Assembly: GCA_946557105.1 (NCBI GenBank)
Contig: CAMNSZ010000005.1
Location: 1-64,000, forward strand
Length of the DNA: 64,000 bases
Direction of reading: 5' to 3'
From: an uncultured Lachnospiraceae bacterium
Lineage (GTDB): Bacteria; Bacillota; Clostridia; Lachnospirales; Lachnospiraceae
Shown: positions 16,789 to 26,171 of the stretch, one piece after another
Numbering within the stretch: position 1 is the stretch's first letter
Layout: each line of letters opens with the position of its first letter
Position numbers and translations under genes: made by a program
The notes under the pieces: model-generated
Databases searched by the model: none
What the model was told of the DNA's origin: nothing
The model's input: only the letters and a program-made list of their open reading frames with translations

Positions 16789-17754
16789 TTACTTCTGTAC
16801 CAGATGCACCGCAAAGCCAGCGATTTCTTCCTTTAGATAAATTGCCTTCAAAGCTCCCTTTACATCCCTTTTTGCAGACTCCTCGTTAAATTCCACACCG
16901 AGCACTGTAGTCAGATAATTTACCGCTCTCTCGATATAATTGGTCCTTATTGCAATATGTCCATTCCTTCCAAGATATGGGGTCTTCATAACCTCCACGG
17001 CGCTTCCCGCAAATACCGAGCTGTTGCCGTTCTTTGCAGGCATTCCAAAAATAAATGCAAAACGGTTTGCGGCCTTTAGGGCCTCCTCCTCATTTTCTCC
17101 GTTGATACCCACATGCGCCAATTCAAAGCCAAGCATAGTCTGGACTGCCTCTCTGGTCAGCTGCTCGATTTTATCCCACTCGCCTGCATTAATCAAATCT
17201 CCGGGCACCATCCATGAGCCGCCGCAGGCTACAATCTTATTGAAATCCAGATACGAGGTAAGGTTCTTGGCATTGATGCCGCCGGTAGGCATAAATTTCA
17301 TATTGACATAGGGAGCCGCCATAGCCTTGATTTTGGCAAGGCCTCCCGATTGCTCTGCCGGGAAAAATTTCACTACCTCAAGACCAAGCTCTATAGCCTG
17401 CTCTATATCGCTGGGGCTGGAGGTACCCGGAGTAACCGGAACTCCCTTGTCTATACAATATTTTACAGTCTTAGGGTTTAAACCCGGACTAACGATAAAT
17501 TTTGCTCCTGCCTCTACCGCCGCGTCCACTTGCTGCGCATTCAGCACCGTACCTGCTCCCACGCACATATTCGGAAAATTTTCCGTCATAATCTTGATTG
17601 CTTCTGCCGCGGCGTCCGTACGGAAGGTCACCTCGGCGCAGGGAAGTCCGCCCGCACACAGTGCCTTCGCCAACGGAAGAGCATCCTCTGCCCTGTCAAT
17701 TTTTACCACCGGTACAATACCGATTTTACTGATTTGTTCTAAAACCGCATCCAT
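16789..17754 (-). CDS. eda: KDPG/KHG aldolase with extra C-terminal VOC-like domain
   Basis: Residues 1-205 are a class I KDPG/KHG aldolase: E-V-T-F-R-T, G-A-G-T-V-L, the Schiff-base lysine in V-V-K-F-F-P-A-E and F-M-P-T-G-G-I. It cleaves KDPG to pyruvate and glyceraldehyde 3-phosphate. About 110 further residues (H-V-G-I-N-G-E-N-E-E-E-A ... H-L-V-Q-K) follow, resembling a glyoxalase/VOC half-barrel; standard Eda has about 205-215 aa, so this is a fusion. The start is ATG 17754 with AGAGG six bases upstream; a GTG at 17814 reads into the leader. First gene of the eda-kdgK operon, under a promoter with a cre-like site. Confidence 0.9.
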   Translation of the reverse strand: MDAVLEQISKIGIVPVVKIDRAEDALPLAKALCAGGLPCAEVTFRTDAAAEAIKIMTENFPNMCVGAGTVLNAQQVDAAVEAGAKFIVSPGLNPKTVKYCIDKGVPVTPGTSSPSDIEQAIELGLEVVKFFPAEQSGGLAKIKAMAAPYVNMKFMPTGGINAKNLTSYLDFNKIVACGGSWMVPGDLINAGEWDKIEQLTREAVQTMLGFELAHVGINGENEEEALKAANRFAFIFGMPAKNGNSSVFAGSAVEVMKTPYLGRNGHIAIRTNYIERAVNYLTTVLGVEFNEESAKRDVKGALKAIYLKEEIAGFAVHLVQK

Positions 17755-17843
17755 TTTTGACCTCTTTTCCGCGCTGAATAATGAACTGAATATGTTCTGT
17801 ATGCCAGCGCCCACACAAGCTTTATTTTGTCTTCTATTTCATT

Positions 17844-17884
17844 TGAAAGCACTTACATTATAGCATAACGGTATTTTTTGGCAA
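17844..17884 (-). promoter_or_regulatory. eda-kdgK promoter with overlapping cre-like site
   Basis: On the minus strand -35 TTGCCA (17884-17879), 16-bp spacer and -10 TATAAT (17862-17857). Directly after the -10, TGTAAGTGCTTTCA (17857-17844) differs by one base from the CcpA catabolite response element TGTAAGCGCTTTCA. A site there would give carbon catabolite repression of the operon. Confidence 0.6.
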
Positions 17885-17888
17885 GAAT

Positions 17889-18935
17889 TTATTTCATCTC
17901 GTCCGCCAATTTTTCAAACTCCTCCCTTACGTTCTTTAGGCATTCCATAAGCTTTGGGGAAAATATACCGCACGCCCCGTTTAATATCATGTGAAATGCC
18001 TCGTCCTTAGGAATGGCATCCTTATATACTCTCTCACAAACCAACGCATCATATACGTCCGCAACGGATACTATCTGAGCCGAAATCGGAATATCGTCTC
18101 CTTTTAAGCCGTCAGGATACCCCTTTCCGTCAAACCTCTCATGATGATGTCTGCAAATATCATAGCTTACCTTTCGATAATCGTCCTCCCAGATTCCTTC
18201 GATACTGTCAATGATATCGCATCCTCTGGTAGTGTGGGATTTAATGCATTCAAATTCCTCAACGGTAAGCCTTCCGGGCTTTAAGAGAATATTGTCGGGT
18301 ATCGCTATTTTTCCTATATCATGCAGGGAGCTTGCCGCAACAATAATCTCCACCCGGTTCCTGTCAAGAGCATATTCCGGGTAATCCGCCATAAGTCTCT
18401 GCGCCAACAGCTTTGTAAAGCCCTTTACACGCTTGATATGCTGACCGCTCTCCAAATTTCGATACTCCACTACCGTACCCAATATATCTATAATTTTTTC
18501 ATTGCTTTCCCTCAGCTTTGCAGTCTGAATCCTTACCTTCTCCTCCAGATTGTTCTTATAGCTGAACAAATCGACCGCGTTTTGCACCCTGCTTTTTACA
18601 AGAGACGATTCAAAGGGCTTGTGGATAAAATCCGTAACTCCAAGCTCAAAGCACTTGTTCTCTATATCAACCGATCTTTCTCCGCTGATAATGAGCACCG
18701 GAATTTTCTCTATCCACTTTTGCTCTCTCATTGCTTTAAGCACGTCAAAACCGTCCTTCTTGGGCATTTGTAAATCCAAAAGGATAGCGCCTATACTATC
18801 ATACTGCTCCTCCAGCCTTTGTATCGCCGCCTCTCCGTCCTGCGCCGTTACAACAGAATACTGCTCCTCTAGAATAAGCTTCAAGAGGTCTCTGTTCAAC
18901 TCGGCATCATCCACAACCAAAATCTTTTCCTTCAT
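17889..18935 (-). CDS. response regulator with HD-GYP phosphodiesterase domain
   Basis: Residues 1-120 are a receiver domain (acidic pocket V-V-D-D-A-E, phospho-Asp in I-L-L-D-L-Q-M-P, Lys in H-K-P-F). A short coiled linker leads to the HD-GYP domain with [17 protein letters not shown] and [13 protein letters not shown], the set used for c-di-GMP hydrolysis. It is an RpfG-like protein; no partner histidine kinase is adjacent. The ATG at 18935 has GGGAG at better spacing than the ATG two codons upstream. Confidence 0.9.
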   Translation of the reverse strand: MKEKILVVDDAELNRDLLKLILEEQYSVVTAQDGEAAIQRLEEQYDSIGAILLDLQMPKKDGFDVLKAMREQKWIEKIPVLIISGERSVDIENKCFELGVTDFIHKPFESSLVKSRVQNAVDLFSYKNNLEEKVRIQTAKLRESNEKIIDILGTVVEYRNLESGQHIKRVKGFTKLLAQRLMADYPEYALDRNRVEIIVAASSLHDIGKIAIPDNILLKPGRLTVEEFECIKSHTTRGCDIIDSIEGIWEDDYRKVSYDICRHHHERFDGKGYPDGLKGDDIPISAQIVSVADVYDALVCERVYKDAIPKDEAFHMILNGACGIFSPKLMECLKNVREEFEKLADEMK

Positions 18936-19094
18936 TTGCATTCTCCCGTATATTATTATCTTATGATTACACTGCCGTTATACAGCCCGGCCGTATCTTT
19001 ACTTTAATTCTTTTCTGCTCCTCAATTATTTGGTACTTTATATCAACTATAACTTCACGGGTTCCGTAATGTCAACCTTTTTAATGTGGGATAT

Positions 19095-21581
19095 TTATCG
19101 CTTATTGCCATTTCTCTTTCGCCCAAAAAATGAAAGCCCTGCAAAAATAACAATGCTTACGGCGCTTACCCCGATACCGGCATACTTTCCTTTCGGCACA
19201 TAGCTCATACTAAGCACATACTCACCGGGCTCCAAATCAAATGCCATCAACGCGCCTCCGAACAATGCAGGTTCTGTTTTCTCCCCGTTGAGCAGCACGT
19301 TCCAGCCGTCCTCATACGGTATGGATAAAATCAGTCTGCCCGCCTCCCGTAAAGAAAGCTTTCCCGACACATGGGTGCTGTCGTACTCCACCTGTGTCAG
19401 ATACTGCTTTGACAGCTTATTTAATACCTCGGCCAAAAGCTCCTTATCCATCATATATACGTCGGCCACAACATTCGGAGAGTCGTCCTCCTTATCGTTA
19501 TTTGTTATGGTTACGGTTTCCCCCTTGTCCAGATAACCCAAATACATGATACAGCCCTTTTTCAAATCGTTATATTTTTCTTCCTCGAGCCTCCCTCCCA
19601 AAACGGCTGTCTTCTTTGTTCCCGCGCCTGTCAAAATCGCATAATAAATACCTTCCCTGCCTGCAGTCACCACAACGTCGTCACCGCTGTTGTCGGAATG
19701 CACCGGCGTAAACAGCGCTCCCTCAAAGCCCAGGTCATTTACCATTCTATTTTGCAGACGCAGGGCATTGTCCCCATAGCCCTCGGGCAAATCATATCCC
19801 ACAGGCGCCACATATCCAAACGGCAGCGTCGCCTTGCTTTCATACAAAAAGACATCTCCACTTCTCTCAAGCAGCGTATATAAAGCATTCTCGTATTTAT
19901 CCGATTCTCCGAACATATAATTGACGTTTAACATTGCCGCCGTCAACGCCGTTGCCCCGTCGTACCCGTAATACACCTTGCTATGACGCATTCCCAGCCT
20001 TTTATACATATCCATCACATGAGAATTTAACGTGGAAGAAAAAATCGACGCCGTAGGAAAGCCTGCAAGCGTTCCGTCGTTTTTAGTCTTTCTGGTAAAC
20101 TTTTCAACCCGGTAAAAGCCCTCCTCCCTCTTTCCCGTGATCTCATAAAGCGCCTTATAATCCTGCTGCTGTCCTAAATACGCAGAACGGCTGGTAGTTC
20201 CTACCGTTGTATTTATAGTGTTGACGCTGCTCTCCGCTATCACCGCAAGAAGCGCTAACCATCCAAGTACAAACCGCCACCGCTTACCGTGTCCGGTTCG
20301 GTAAAGATATAAAAGCGCTCCGTAAACCGTCACAAACAGAAGGCTTAAGAATTCCACTCCCAACGGGAAATCCTCTCCCTCCACAAACTTCTCGCAAAAC
20401 AACAAAAAAGCTGTCGCCGCCAGATAACCGTACAGGATATATCTTGGCTCCGCTTCTTTCAAATGCCTGTAAGCCTCGTAGCACATGACAATCACAAGGA
20501 AAATATAGATAAAGGACTGCCGTGCCGGCAATGAATCAGGATAATTCATGCCATGCCAGATAAAGTCCAGCATATTCGTGCCAAAGCCAAGAAGTATTAT
20601 GCCTGCCATTGCCAACATGCCAAACCGCCTTCTGACGGGGATTTTATTGTTAAGCGCATACATTGGAATCAAAAGAAAAACCCCCACCCCGCAATATATA
20701 TTGGGCCAATGCTCAAGTCCTCTCTCCGTTGATACGCAAATATTATGTCTGGCCAAAATATCGAGCACGGAAAAATAAGATTCGGCCTCCTTGGGAAAAT
20801 TCATATCACCAAAGTCCGTATTCAATATAGCGCATACCTCCGGTATCAAAAGCACTGCCGCAAGTCCCCCTGCAAGCAGGGAATACAGTGCAAAATTCCC
20901 TACGATACGAAAGCTTCTCTTCTCTGTCAGGAGCAGTACAAAAAAATACAACACAAGGAAAATACAAATCATTATCGATATGTAATAATTGGTAAAAATG
21001 GAGAACGCAAGAGTCACGCAATACAGGGTACACTTTCCTTCCTTCACCAGACTCTCCAAACCAAGCACAATCAGGGGCAGAAGTACAACACAATCAAGCC
21101 ACATGATATTCCAGTTATAAGCCGCCATAAAACCCGACAGGGCGTAAAACACAGAAAAACAAAGCGCCGTCCAATCCTTTGTGCGAAAATGCCTTTGCAG
21201 ATAGTAAAATGACGAAAGCCCCGACAAGCCTATTTTCACAATCACAAGATAGCTCATAAATTCCATGAGATAAGCCTTCGGCACCAAAAAAGCAAGCCAG
21301 TGAAAAGGACTGGCAAGATAATATACATAAAGCGCAAGAAAATTAGAACCGATACCCACTCTATAAGAATAGCTCAGTCCTTCACCCGCCTTGATTTTGT
21401 CAATAAACTCACTGAAAAAAGGCATGTACTGATGATACATGTCGGAAAACAGAAAACTCCTGTCTCCAAAGGGAAAAATCCCCCGCAATACAAAAATGAC
21501 CAGCATTATGGTAACCGGTATAAAAAAGGCAAGCGCAAACGCCGTCTTCTGCATCAATATAGTTCTGTCTTTACCGCGCAT
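19095..21581 (-). CDS. YfhO-family multi-pass membrane protein
   Basis: 828 aa with about 13 TM helices in the first 500 residues, an extracellular region of about 250 residues, and a final TM plus a basic tail (F-F-G-R-K-R-N-G-N-K-R). The opening F-P-F-G-D-R-S-F-L-F-S-D-M-Y-H-Q-Y and the G-L-S-Y-S-Y-R-V-G-I-G-S-N-F segment are hallmarks of YfhO proteins, GT-C-like enzymes linked to lipoteichoic acid or polymer glycosylation. The target is not known here. GGAGG precedes the ATG. Single gene. Confidence 0.85.
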   Translation of the reverse strand: MRGKDRTILMQKTAFALAFFIPVTIMLVIFVLRGIFPFGDRSFLFSDMYHQYMPFFSEFIDKIKAGEGLSYSYRVGIGSNFLALYVYYLASPFHWLAFLVPKAYLMEFMSYLVIVKIGLSGLSSFYYLQRHFRTKDWTALCFSVFYALSGFMAAYNWNIMWLDCVVLLPLIVLGLESLVKEGKCTLYCVTLAFSIFTNYYISIMICIFLVLYFFVLLLTEKRSFRIVGNFALYSLLAGGLAAVLLIPEVCAILNTDFGDMNFPKEAESYFSVLDILARHNICVSTERGLEHWPNIYCGVGVFLLIPMYALNNKIPVRRRFGMLAMAGIILLGFGTNMLDFIWHGMNYPDSLPARQSFIYIFLVIVMCYEAYRHLKEAEPRYILYGYLAATAFLLFCEKFVEGEDFPLGVEFLSLLFVTVYGALLYLYRTGHGKRWRFVLGWLALLAVIAESSVNTINTTVGTTSRSAYLGQQQDYKALYEITGKREEGFYRVEKFTRKTKNDGTLAGFPTASIFSSTLNSHVMDMYKRLGMRHSKVYYGYDGATALTAAMLNVNYMFGESDKYENALYTLLERSGDVFLYESKATLPFGYVAPVGYDLPEGYGDNALRLQNRMVNDLGFEGALFTPVHSDNSGDDVVVTAGREGIYYAILTGAGTKKTAVLGGRLEEEKYNDLKKGCIMYLGYLDKGETVTITNNDKEDDSPNVVADVYMMDKELLAEVLNKLSKQYLTQVEYDSTHVSGKLSLREAGRLILSIPYEDGWNVLLNGEKTEPALFGGALMAFDLEPGEYVLSMSYVPKGKYAGIGVSAVSIVIFAGLSFFGRKRNGNKR

Positions 21582-21736
21582 ATCACTATCCTCCGGGGAT
21601 TTCTGTAGGGCAAAACCCTCAACAAATATTTTACCCTATTCGCACAAAAAACAAAAGGGGAAATTAACTGATTTTGTGTATATGTGAGAGTGTCCGGCAT
21701 ATATTAACTAAAACTCTTTTTTTAGGATTTCAGGCA

Positions 21737-22405
21737 ATGAAAATAGCCATTTTAGGAAGAAAAACAGATACCGCGAATTACGAAAGATTTGTTTCGGAAA
21801 TGTCCGCCGTTCCCCTGACCACATTAAGCCTCGGGGAATTGTCCGGCTGCGACGCCCTGATACTGCCGGGCGGCGGCGATATAACTCCCGCATTTTTCGG
21901 GGAGAACAACACCGCATCAAAAAATATTGACACCGAGCTGGATATCCTGCAGTTTCAGGCGCTCGATTATGCTTTGAAGCATTCCATGCCGGTCTTGGGC
22001 ATATGCAAGGGCATGCAGGTAATCAATGTTGCCTTGGGCGGAACCGTCACTCAGCATCTGCCCACCGCCGAACACCACCAATACAAAAACGGCGACCAGT
22101 ACCACACTGCCGAAGCCCTTCCCGGCTCCTGCCTGCATGATCTCTATGGAGCCAGAGCCACGATAAACAGCGCCCATCACCAAGGCATCGGTAAGCTCGG
22201 AGAAAATTTAAGGGTTATTCAGTGGTGTCCTCTTGACGGTTGTGTGGAAGCTGTGATGCACAGGACGCTTCCCGTTCTGGGGCTTCAATGGCATCCTGAA
22301 CGTCTCGACCCTGAGCGGACCTCTCTTTCCCCCGAACCCTTGAGCGCTCTCTTCTCCTCTTGGATTTTGAACCGTCCTGACGCCCGCTTACAGCCAAGCC
22401 CCTAA
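21737..22405 (+). CDS. class I glutamine amidotransferase-like hydrolase (peptidase C26, PuuD-like)
   Basis: 222 aa. The nucleophile is Cys90 in V-L-G-I-C-K-G-M-Q, with the oxyanion block L-P-G-G-G-D-I-T-P-A-F-F and the His/Glu of L-Q-W-H-P-E near the end. This is the gamma-glutamyl-GABA hydrolase type, acting on gamma-glutamyl amides. The ATG at 21737 fits the domain start; the upstream in-frame ATG at 21674 adds 21 unrelated residues. Its last 191 bases overlap the opposite-strand DUF2974 gene, so the two mRNAs are complementary at their 3' ends. Confidence 0.85.
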   Translation: MKIAILGRKTDTANYERFVSEMSAVPLTTLSLGELSGCDALILPGGGDITPAFFGENNTASKNIDTELDILQFQALDYALKHSMPVLGICKGMQVINVALGGTVTQHLPTAEHHQYKNGDQYHTAEALPGSCLHDLYGARATINSAHHQGIGKLGENLRVIQWCPLDGCVEAVMHRTLPVLGLQWHPERLDPERTSLSPEPLSALFSSWILNRPDARLQPSP

Positions 22406-23498
22406 CCGCCTCCTGTCTTGCACGGATTCTGGCAATTTCAAACAGAGATTTCATGATTTCCTTCAGAATCCGTGTTGTCTGCTCGTCCACATCCTTTAGC
22501 GCGGCCATCACCTTATTCATACTTTTTTTTAAATCCGCCGTAAAAGCGATTAAATCCTCCGCCTCCGAAGCGGAAATCACCTGATACATCGTATCCACAA
22601 ATATTCGGAGCCTGCTTTCATCCAGCGATAAAATCCACTCGTTTATCGCCCCGTCCAAAAACTTCCTGCGCCCGTAAAGATCCTGCGCCTCCACGAACCG
22701 CCCGTCTTTTACAATCCATGTGTACGGGTCGTGCTGCGCCAGACCCAATGTCTTACTCTCCACAACTCTATAGTTCATATCCTGTTCAAAAAGCATGCCT
22801 ATCAATGAATCTTGCGGTATGATCTTTACCAGCCTGTCAGCTATTTTCTCATAGCCGCATTCCTTCAGTATTTCCGGACGAAAGCCCGGTCCGTCCATAC
22901 TGTATATCTTCCTGATACGTTCCTGTATCTCAGGCGCACAATTCATGGCGCTATACACCGCCAGATTACCTCCCTTAGAATGCCCTCCTACAAAAAAGGG
23001 ATTGTGAAGCTTCCCCGTTACCATATTGAGATACTTTACACTGTATGCCTGCCCCGGAACCGGTGACAAAAACGCCATGTTAAAGTCCTCCTTCCAGCCC
23101 ACGATTGTTTCGTCCGTACCCCGAAAGGCAATATAAGTAGTGCCGTCGTCCAGCAGAAAGGTCACTGCCGAAAACTGCGTCTCCCACTCCTTCTCAATCA
23201 CATTGATATAACAGTTTAAACGCATATCGGCAAAACGTCTCCCTGAGAGCATCCCCTCAAACAGGGCACGGTTTACCTTCTCGTATCTTTCATCCGCAAA
23301 AAGCTTTTCATAATCCTTATGCTCCGCAAGCTCCTTCAATGTAACGGAAGGGCCGTTCTCGCGCACATCCGTCACCATACCGTCAAATTTGAGATACGAC
23401 AGCTGGCACAGGGCGAGACTATCCACATCATTCATAGGCATTTTAGAAAGCGGAACGTCTCCATATTCCTCCAGATAAGTAAGTATTGTTCCCCGCAT
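22215..23498 (-). CDS. DUF2974 (Mbeg1-like) alpha/beta-hydrolase
   Basis: About 427 aa. It contains A-F-R-G-T-D and the lipase nucleophile elbow G-G-H-S-K-G-G-N-L-A, followed by Y-S-M-D-G-P-G-F. The substrate is unknown. The family core ends near residue 330; the last 60 residues are Arg/Ser/Lys-rich and low in complexity and are encoded where the gene runs antisense through the amidotransferase gene. The start is set at ATG 23498 (AGGGA six bases upstream, family-like start T-I-L-T-Y-L-E-E-Y-G-D); GTG 23522 and ATG 23513 are alternatives. Confidence 0.8.
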   Translation of the reverse strand: MRGTILTYLEEYGDVPLSKMPMNDVDSLALCQLSYLKFDGMVTDVRENGPSVTLKELAEHKDYEKLFADERYEKVNRALFEGMLSGRRFADMRLNCYINVIEKEWETQFSAVTFLLDDGTTYIAFRGTDETIVGWKEDFNMAFLSPVPGQAYSVKYLNMVTGKLHNPFFVGGHSKGGNLAVYSAMNCAPEIQERIRKIYSMDGPGFRPEILKECGYEKIADRLVKIIPQDSLIGMLFEQDMNYRVVESKTLGLAQHDPYTWIVKDGRFVEAQDLYGRRKFLDGAINEWILSLDESRLRIFVDTMYQVISASEAEDLIAFTADLKKSMNKVMAALKDVDEQTTRILKEIMKSLFEIARIRARQEAVRGLAVSGRQDGSKSKRRRERSRVRGKERSAQGRDVQDAIEAPEREASCASQLPHNRQEDTTE

Positions 23499-23555
23499 AT
23501 TCTTCCCTATCATTACAAACACCCTTCATGCTCCGGATAAGTTATTCCCGATGCA

Positions 23556-24905
23556 TTAACCCCTATCCTCAATATCTACATAATCCCGTTCCTGCATCAC
23601 GCTCTTGTATGCCGGACGGATAATCTTATCCATATTAATCAGCTCTTCCAGACGATGCGCGCTCCAGCCCGCAATCCTCGCAATTGCAAAGATAGGAGTA
23701 TACATCTCAAGAGGAATTTCCAGCATACTGTAAACAAACCCGCTATAGAAATCCACATTTGCACTTACGCCCTTATAAATATGAGCCTTTTGCGAAATAA
23801 CCTCCGGCGCCAAACGCTCTATCATGGAATATAACGCAAAATCCTTCTCTCTCCCCTTAGCCGCTGCAAGCTGCTGTACAAAGCCCTTAAATACCTGCGC
23901 TCTCGGATCCGACAGAGAGTATACCGCATGACCCATACCATAAATTAGGCCCTTCCTATCGAAAACCTCCTTGTTTAGTATGCGCCTAAGATAATCTCTC
24001 ACTGCGTCCTCGTCCTCCCAGTCGGTAACATTTTTCTCTATATCGCGCATCATTTCCACTACCTTGATATTTGCCCCGCCGTGCTTGGGCCCCTTTAAGG
24101 AGGAAAGCGCCGCCGCAATCACCGAATAAGTATCCGAGCCCGAGGAAGTAACCACACGGGTAGTAAAGGTTGAGTTATTTCCGCCGCCATGCTCCATATG
24201 TAATACCAACGCAATATCGAGCACCCTTGCCTCCAGCTCCGTGTATTTTTTATCCGGACGCAGCATCATCAATAAATTCTCCGCTGTGGACAGCTTCTTC
24301 TGCGGGCGGTGAATATACATACTCTCGTCGTTTGTATAATGATTATAGGAATGATAACCATAGACTGCCAGCATGGGAAATACACTAATCAATCCGATAC
24401 ACTGGCGAAGTACATTTTCAATGGAGGTGTCGCTGCAATTCCTGTCATAGGATGCAAGCGTCAGAACGCTTCGCGTCAAAGAATTCATAATATCGCTGCT
24501 TGGAGCCTTCATAATAACATCTCTGGTAAAATTTGTCGGCAGCGTCCTGCGCAGCGCCAGAATTTCACCAAATTCTATCAGCTGCTGCCCGGTGGGCAAT
24601 TCCCCGAACAGCAGAAGGTACGCAATCTCTTCAAAGCCATAGCGCTTCCTTCTGAAACCGTTTACCAGTTCGATACAATCATAGCCTCTATACCACAGCT
24701 TTCCTTCGCAGGGAACCTTTTGCCCGTTTTCCAGCTTGAAGGATTCGATCCTTGAAATATTGGTAAGCCCGGCAAGCACGCCGTTTCCGTTCTTATCCCT
24801 CAAACCTCTCTGAACGCCGTATTCGTCAAAAAGCGGCGGGGCAATCTTGTCTGCCTCCCTGCAAAGCTTAGCGTAACCAACGTAATCAATTTCTGTTTTC
24901 TTCAT
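23556..24905 (-). CDS. citrate synthase (citrate/2-methylcitrate type)
   Basis: 449 aa enzyme joining oxaloacetate and acetyl-CoA. Catalytic features are H-M-E-H-G-G-G-N-N-S-T-F (His near 237), G-M-G-H-A-V-Y (His near 326) with S-L-S-D-P-R-A, and the final R-I-A-G-W-S-A-H-R. The extended N-terminus and Y-R-G-Y-D motif fit the clostridial type. No aconitase or isocitrate dehydrogenase is adjacent, so it likely serves glutamate synthesis with genes elsewhere. AGGAGG precedes the ATG. Confidence 0.92.
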   Translation of the reverse strand: MKKTEIDYVGYAKLCREADKIAPPLFDEYGVQRGLRDKNGNGVLAGLTNISRIESFKLENGQKVPCEGKLWYRGYDCIELVNGFRRKRYGFEEIAYLLLFGELPTGQQLIEFGEILALRRTLPTNFTRDVIMKAPSSDIMNSLTRSVLTLASYDRNCSDTSIENVLRQCIGLISVFPMLAVYGYHSYNHYTNDESMYIHRPQKKLSTAENLLMMLRPDKKYTELEARVLDIALVLHMEHGGGNNSTFTTRVVTSSGSDTYSVIAAALSSLKGPKHGGANIKVVEMMRDIEKNVTDWEDEDAVRDYLRRILNKEVFDRKGLIYGMGHAVYSLSDPRAQVFKGFVQQLAAAKGREKDFALYSMIERLAPEVISQKAHIYKGVSANVDFYSGFVYSMLEIPLEMYTPIFAIARIAGWSAHRLEELINMDKIIRPAYKSVMQERDYVDIEDRG

Positions 24906-25008
24906 CCATTATCCTCCTCTATTCTCATGTAAATGCTTGTAACCTCTCCATAACCACAGACCGTCTTTATTAAGCGTAGTCTCTTACTTATCTGCTTGTC
25001 AATTAAAA

Positions 25009-25419
25009 TTAAATTAAATTTTCGTAAAAAGCGCGGTCCAATTGTAAAAGCTTCTTCTTAAGAGACACAATATGCCCTTCCCGGTCCGTAAAGCAATGCG
25101 AGGATATTCCCACAGCCCTCAGCTCCTTACTTTCCTTTTCATACATTTCATATTCAAGCACCAGCTTGACACTGTTGTACTCCTTTATTCTTATACGGAT
25201 TACTATAACCTCATTTAGCCGGCAGCTCTTTTTATATTGACAGCTTACGTCCACCACTGGGGAGACGATTCCCCCTGCTTCGATTTTCTCCATGGGAAAG
25301 CCTATTCTGCAAAGATACGCCATCCTTGCCTCCTCCATCCACCGGATATAATTGGAGTGATGGATGATTCCCATCTGATCCGTCTCATAATACTGCGCCT
25401 TATGCTCATAATCCTGCAT
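25009..25419 (-). CDS. acyl-CoA thioesterase (YbgC/FadM, 4HBT fold)
   Basis: 136 aa hot-dog fold. Y-Y-E-T-D-Q-M-G-I-I-H-H-S-N-Y-I-R-W-M-E holds the catalytic Asp and conserved His-Asn-Y-x-x-W/F-x-E pattern of the 4-hydroxybenzoyl-CoA thioesterase family. It hydrolyses short acyl-CoAs; the substrate is not fixed. ATG 25419 with AAGGGGAG six bases upstream is preferred to ATG 25449. Confidence 0.85.
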   Translation of the reverse strand: MQDYEHKAQYYETDQMGIIHHSNYIRWMEEARMAYLCRIGFPMEKIEAGGIVSPVVDVSCQYKKSCRLNEVIVIRIRIKEYNSVKLVLEYEMYEKESKELRAVGISSHCFTDREGHIVSLKKKLLQLDRAFYENLI

Positions 25420-25524
25420 AGAAACTCCCCTTCTTTCCAATTCGTACATATCTGTCTTCCGCCCGTAAAGTCGCCTCGTCTCCTGCGTCTTTATCTTACG
25501 CCCTTAAAAAGACAAATTTTCTGC

Positions 25525-25555
25525 AAAAAAGGGCTGCCTCGTCAAGGCCGCCCTT
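25525..25555 (-). terminator. intrinsic terminator after yqeY-like gene
   Basis: An 11-bp stem with one mismatch (AAGGGCGGCCT / AGGCAGCCCTT on the minus strand) is followed by TTTTTT at 25530-25525. It starts 7 bases after the yqeY-like stop. Confidence 0.85.
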
Positions 25556-25561
25556 AAATAG

Positions 25562-25999
25562 TTACTTACAAAGCATTGCTACAACCTCGTTAATGACCTT
25601 ACCCTCGGCTTTCCCCTTAAGCTCGCCCATTACCGCCTTCATAATCTGACCCTTATTCTTTGTGGCTGCAGCCTCTGCAAAATGCTCCATAATATATGCC
25701 TTGATTTCCTCCGCCGACATCATCTGCGGAGCGTACTGCGCAATCACATCATAGCGCGTCTGATATTCCGATATTAAATCCTCTCTGTCGGCAGGACAGG
25801 TGTCTAACTGTTCTCTCACTGTCTTCAGCTCCTTGAGAATCACTCTGCCAACCAGCTCCTCCGGCACGTCCTCCCTGCAGCCTTCATCTATAGCAGCCTT
25901 TTTCACCGCCGAAACCAAAGAAGATATGGCGTCCTTTCTCGCCTTCTCCCGCGCCTTCATTGCAGCAATCATATCATTTTGTAATTGTTCCAGCTTCAT
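25562..25999 (-). CDS. GatB/YqeY domain protein
   Basis: About 145 aa, all helical. It opens L-E-Q-L-Q-N-D-M-I-A-A-M-K-A-R-E and has the tRNA-amidotransferase-like tail M-K-A-V-M-G-E-L-K-G-K-A-E-G. YqeY proteins share the C-terminal fold of GatB and are thought to touch tRNA; the precise role is unknown. ATG 25999 is preferred, although an in-frame GTG lies three codons upstream right after AGGAAAGG. A good terminator follows. Confidence 0.85.
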   Translation of the reverse strand: MKLEQLQNDMIAAMKAREKARKDAISSLVSAVKKAAIDEGCREDVPEELVGRVILKELKTVREQLDTCPADREDLISEYQTRYDVIAQYAPQMMSAEEIKAYIMEHFAEAAATKNKGQIMKAVMGELKGKAEGKVINEVVAMLCK

Positions 26000-26171
26000 G
26001 GTACTCACGCCTTTCCTGAATTACTTCATATTCTAAACCGGGCAGCTTAACCTGCACTTATTATATAATAGCAAAAATCCTCTTGTAAGGCAACATTTTT
26101 TTGCTCTCCGGTCCTATGCATCGCGCTGCTCCAATCAAACGCCGGCTGGCTCAAAAATCCCTCCGCCCCCA

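Noticed and set aside
20745..21212. 155-codon plus-strand frame inside the yfhO gene
   Set aside because: Shadow of the strongly conserved yfhO reading; basic, low-quality composition and no ribosome site.
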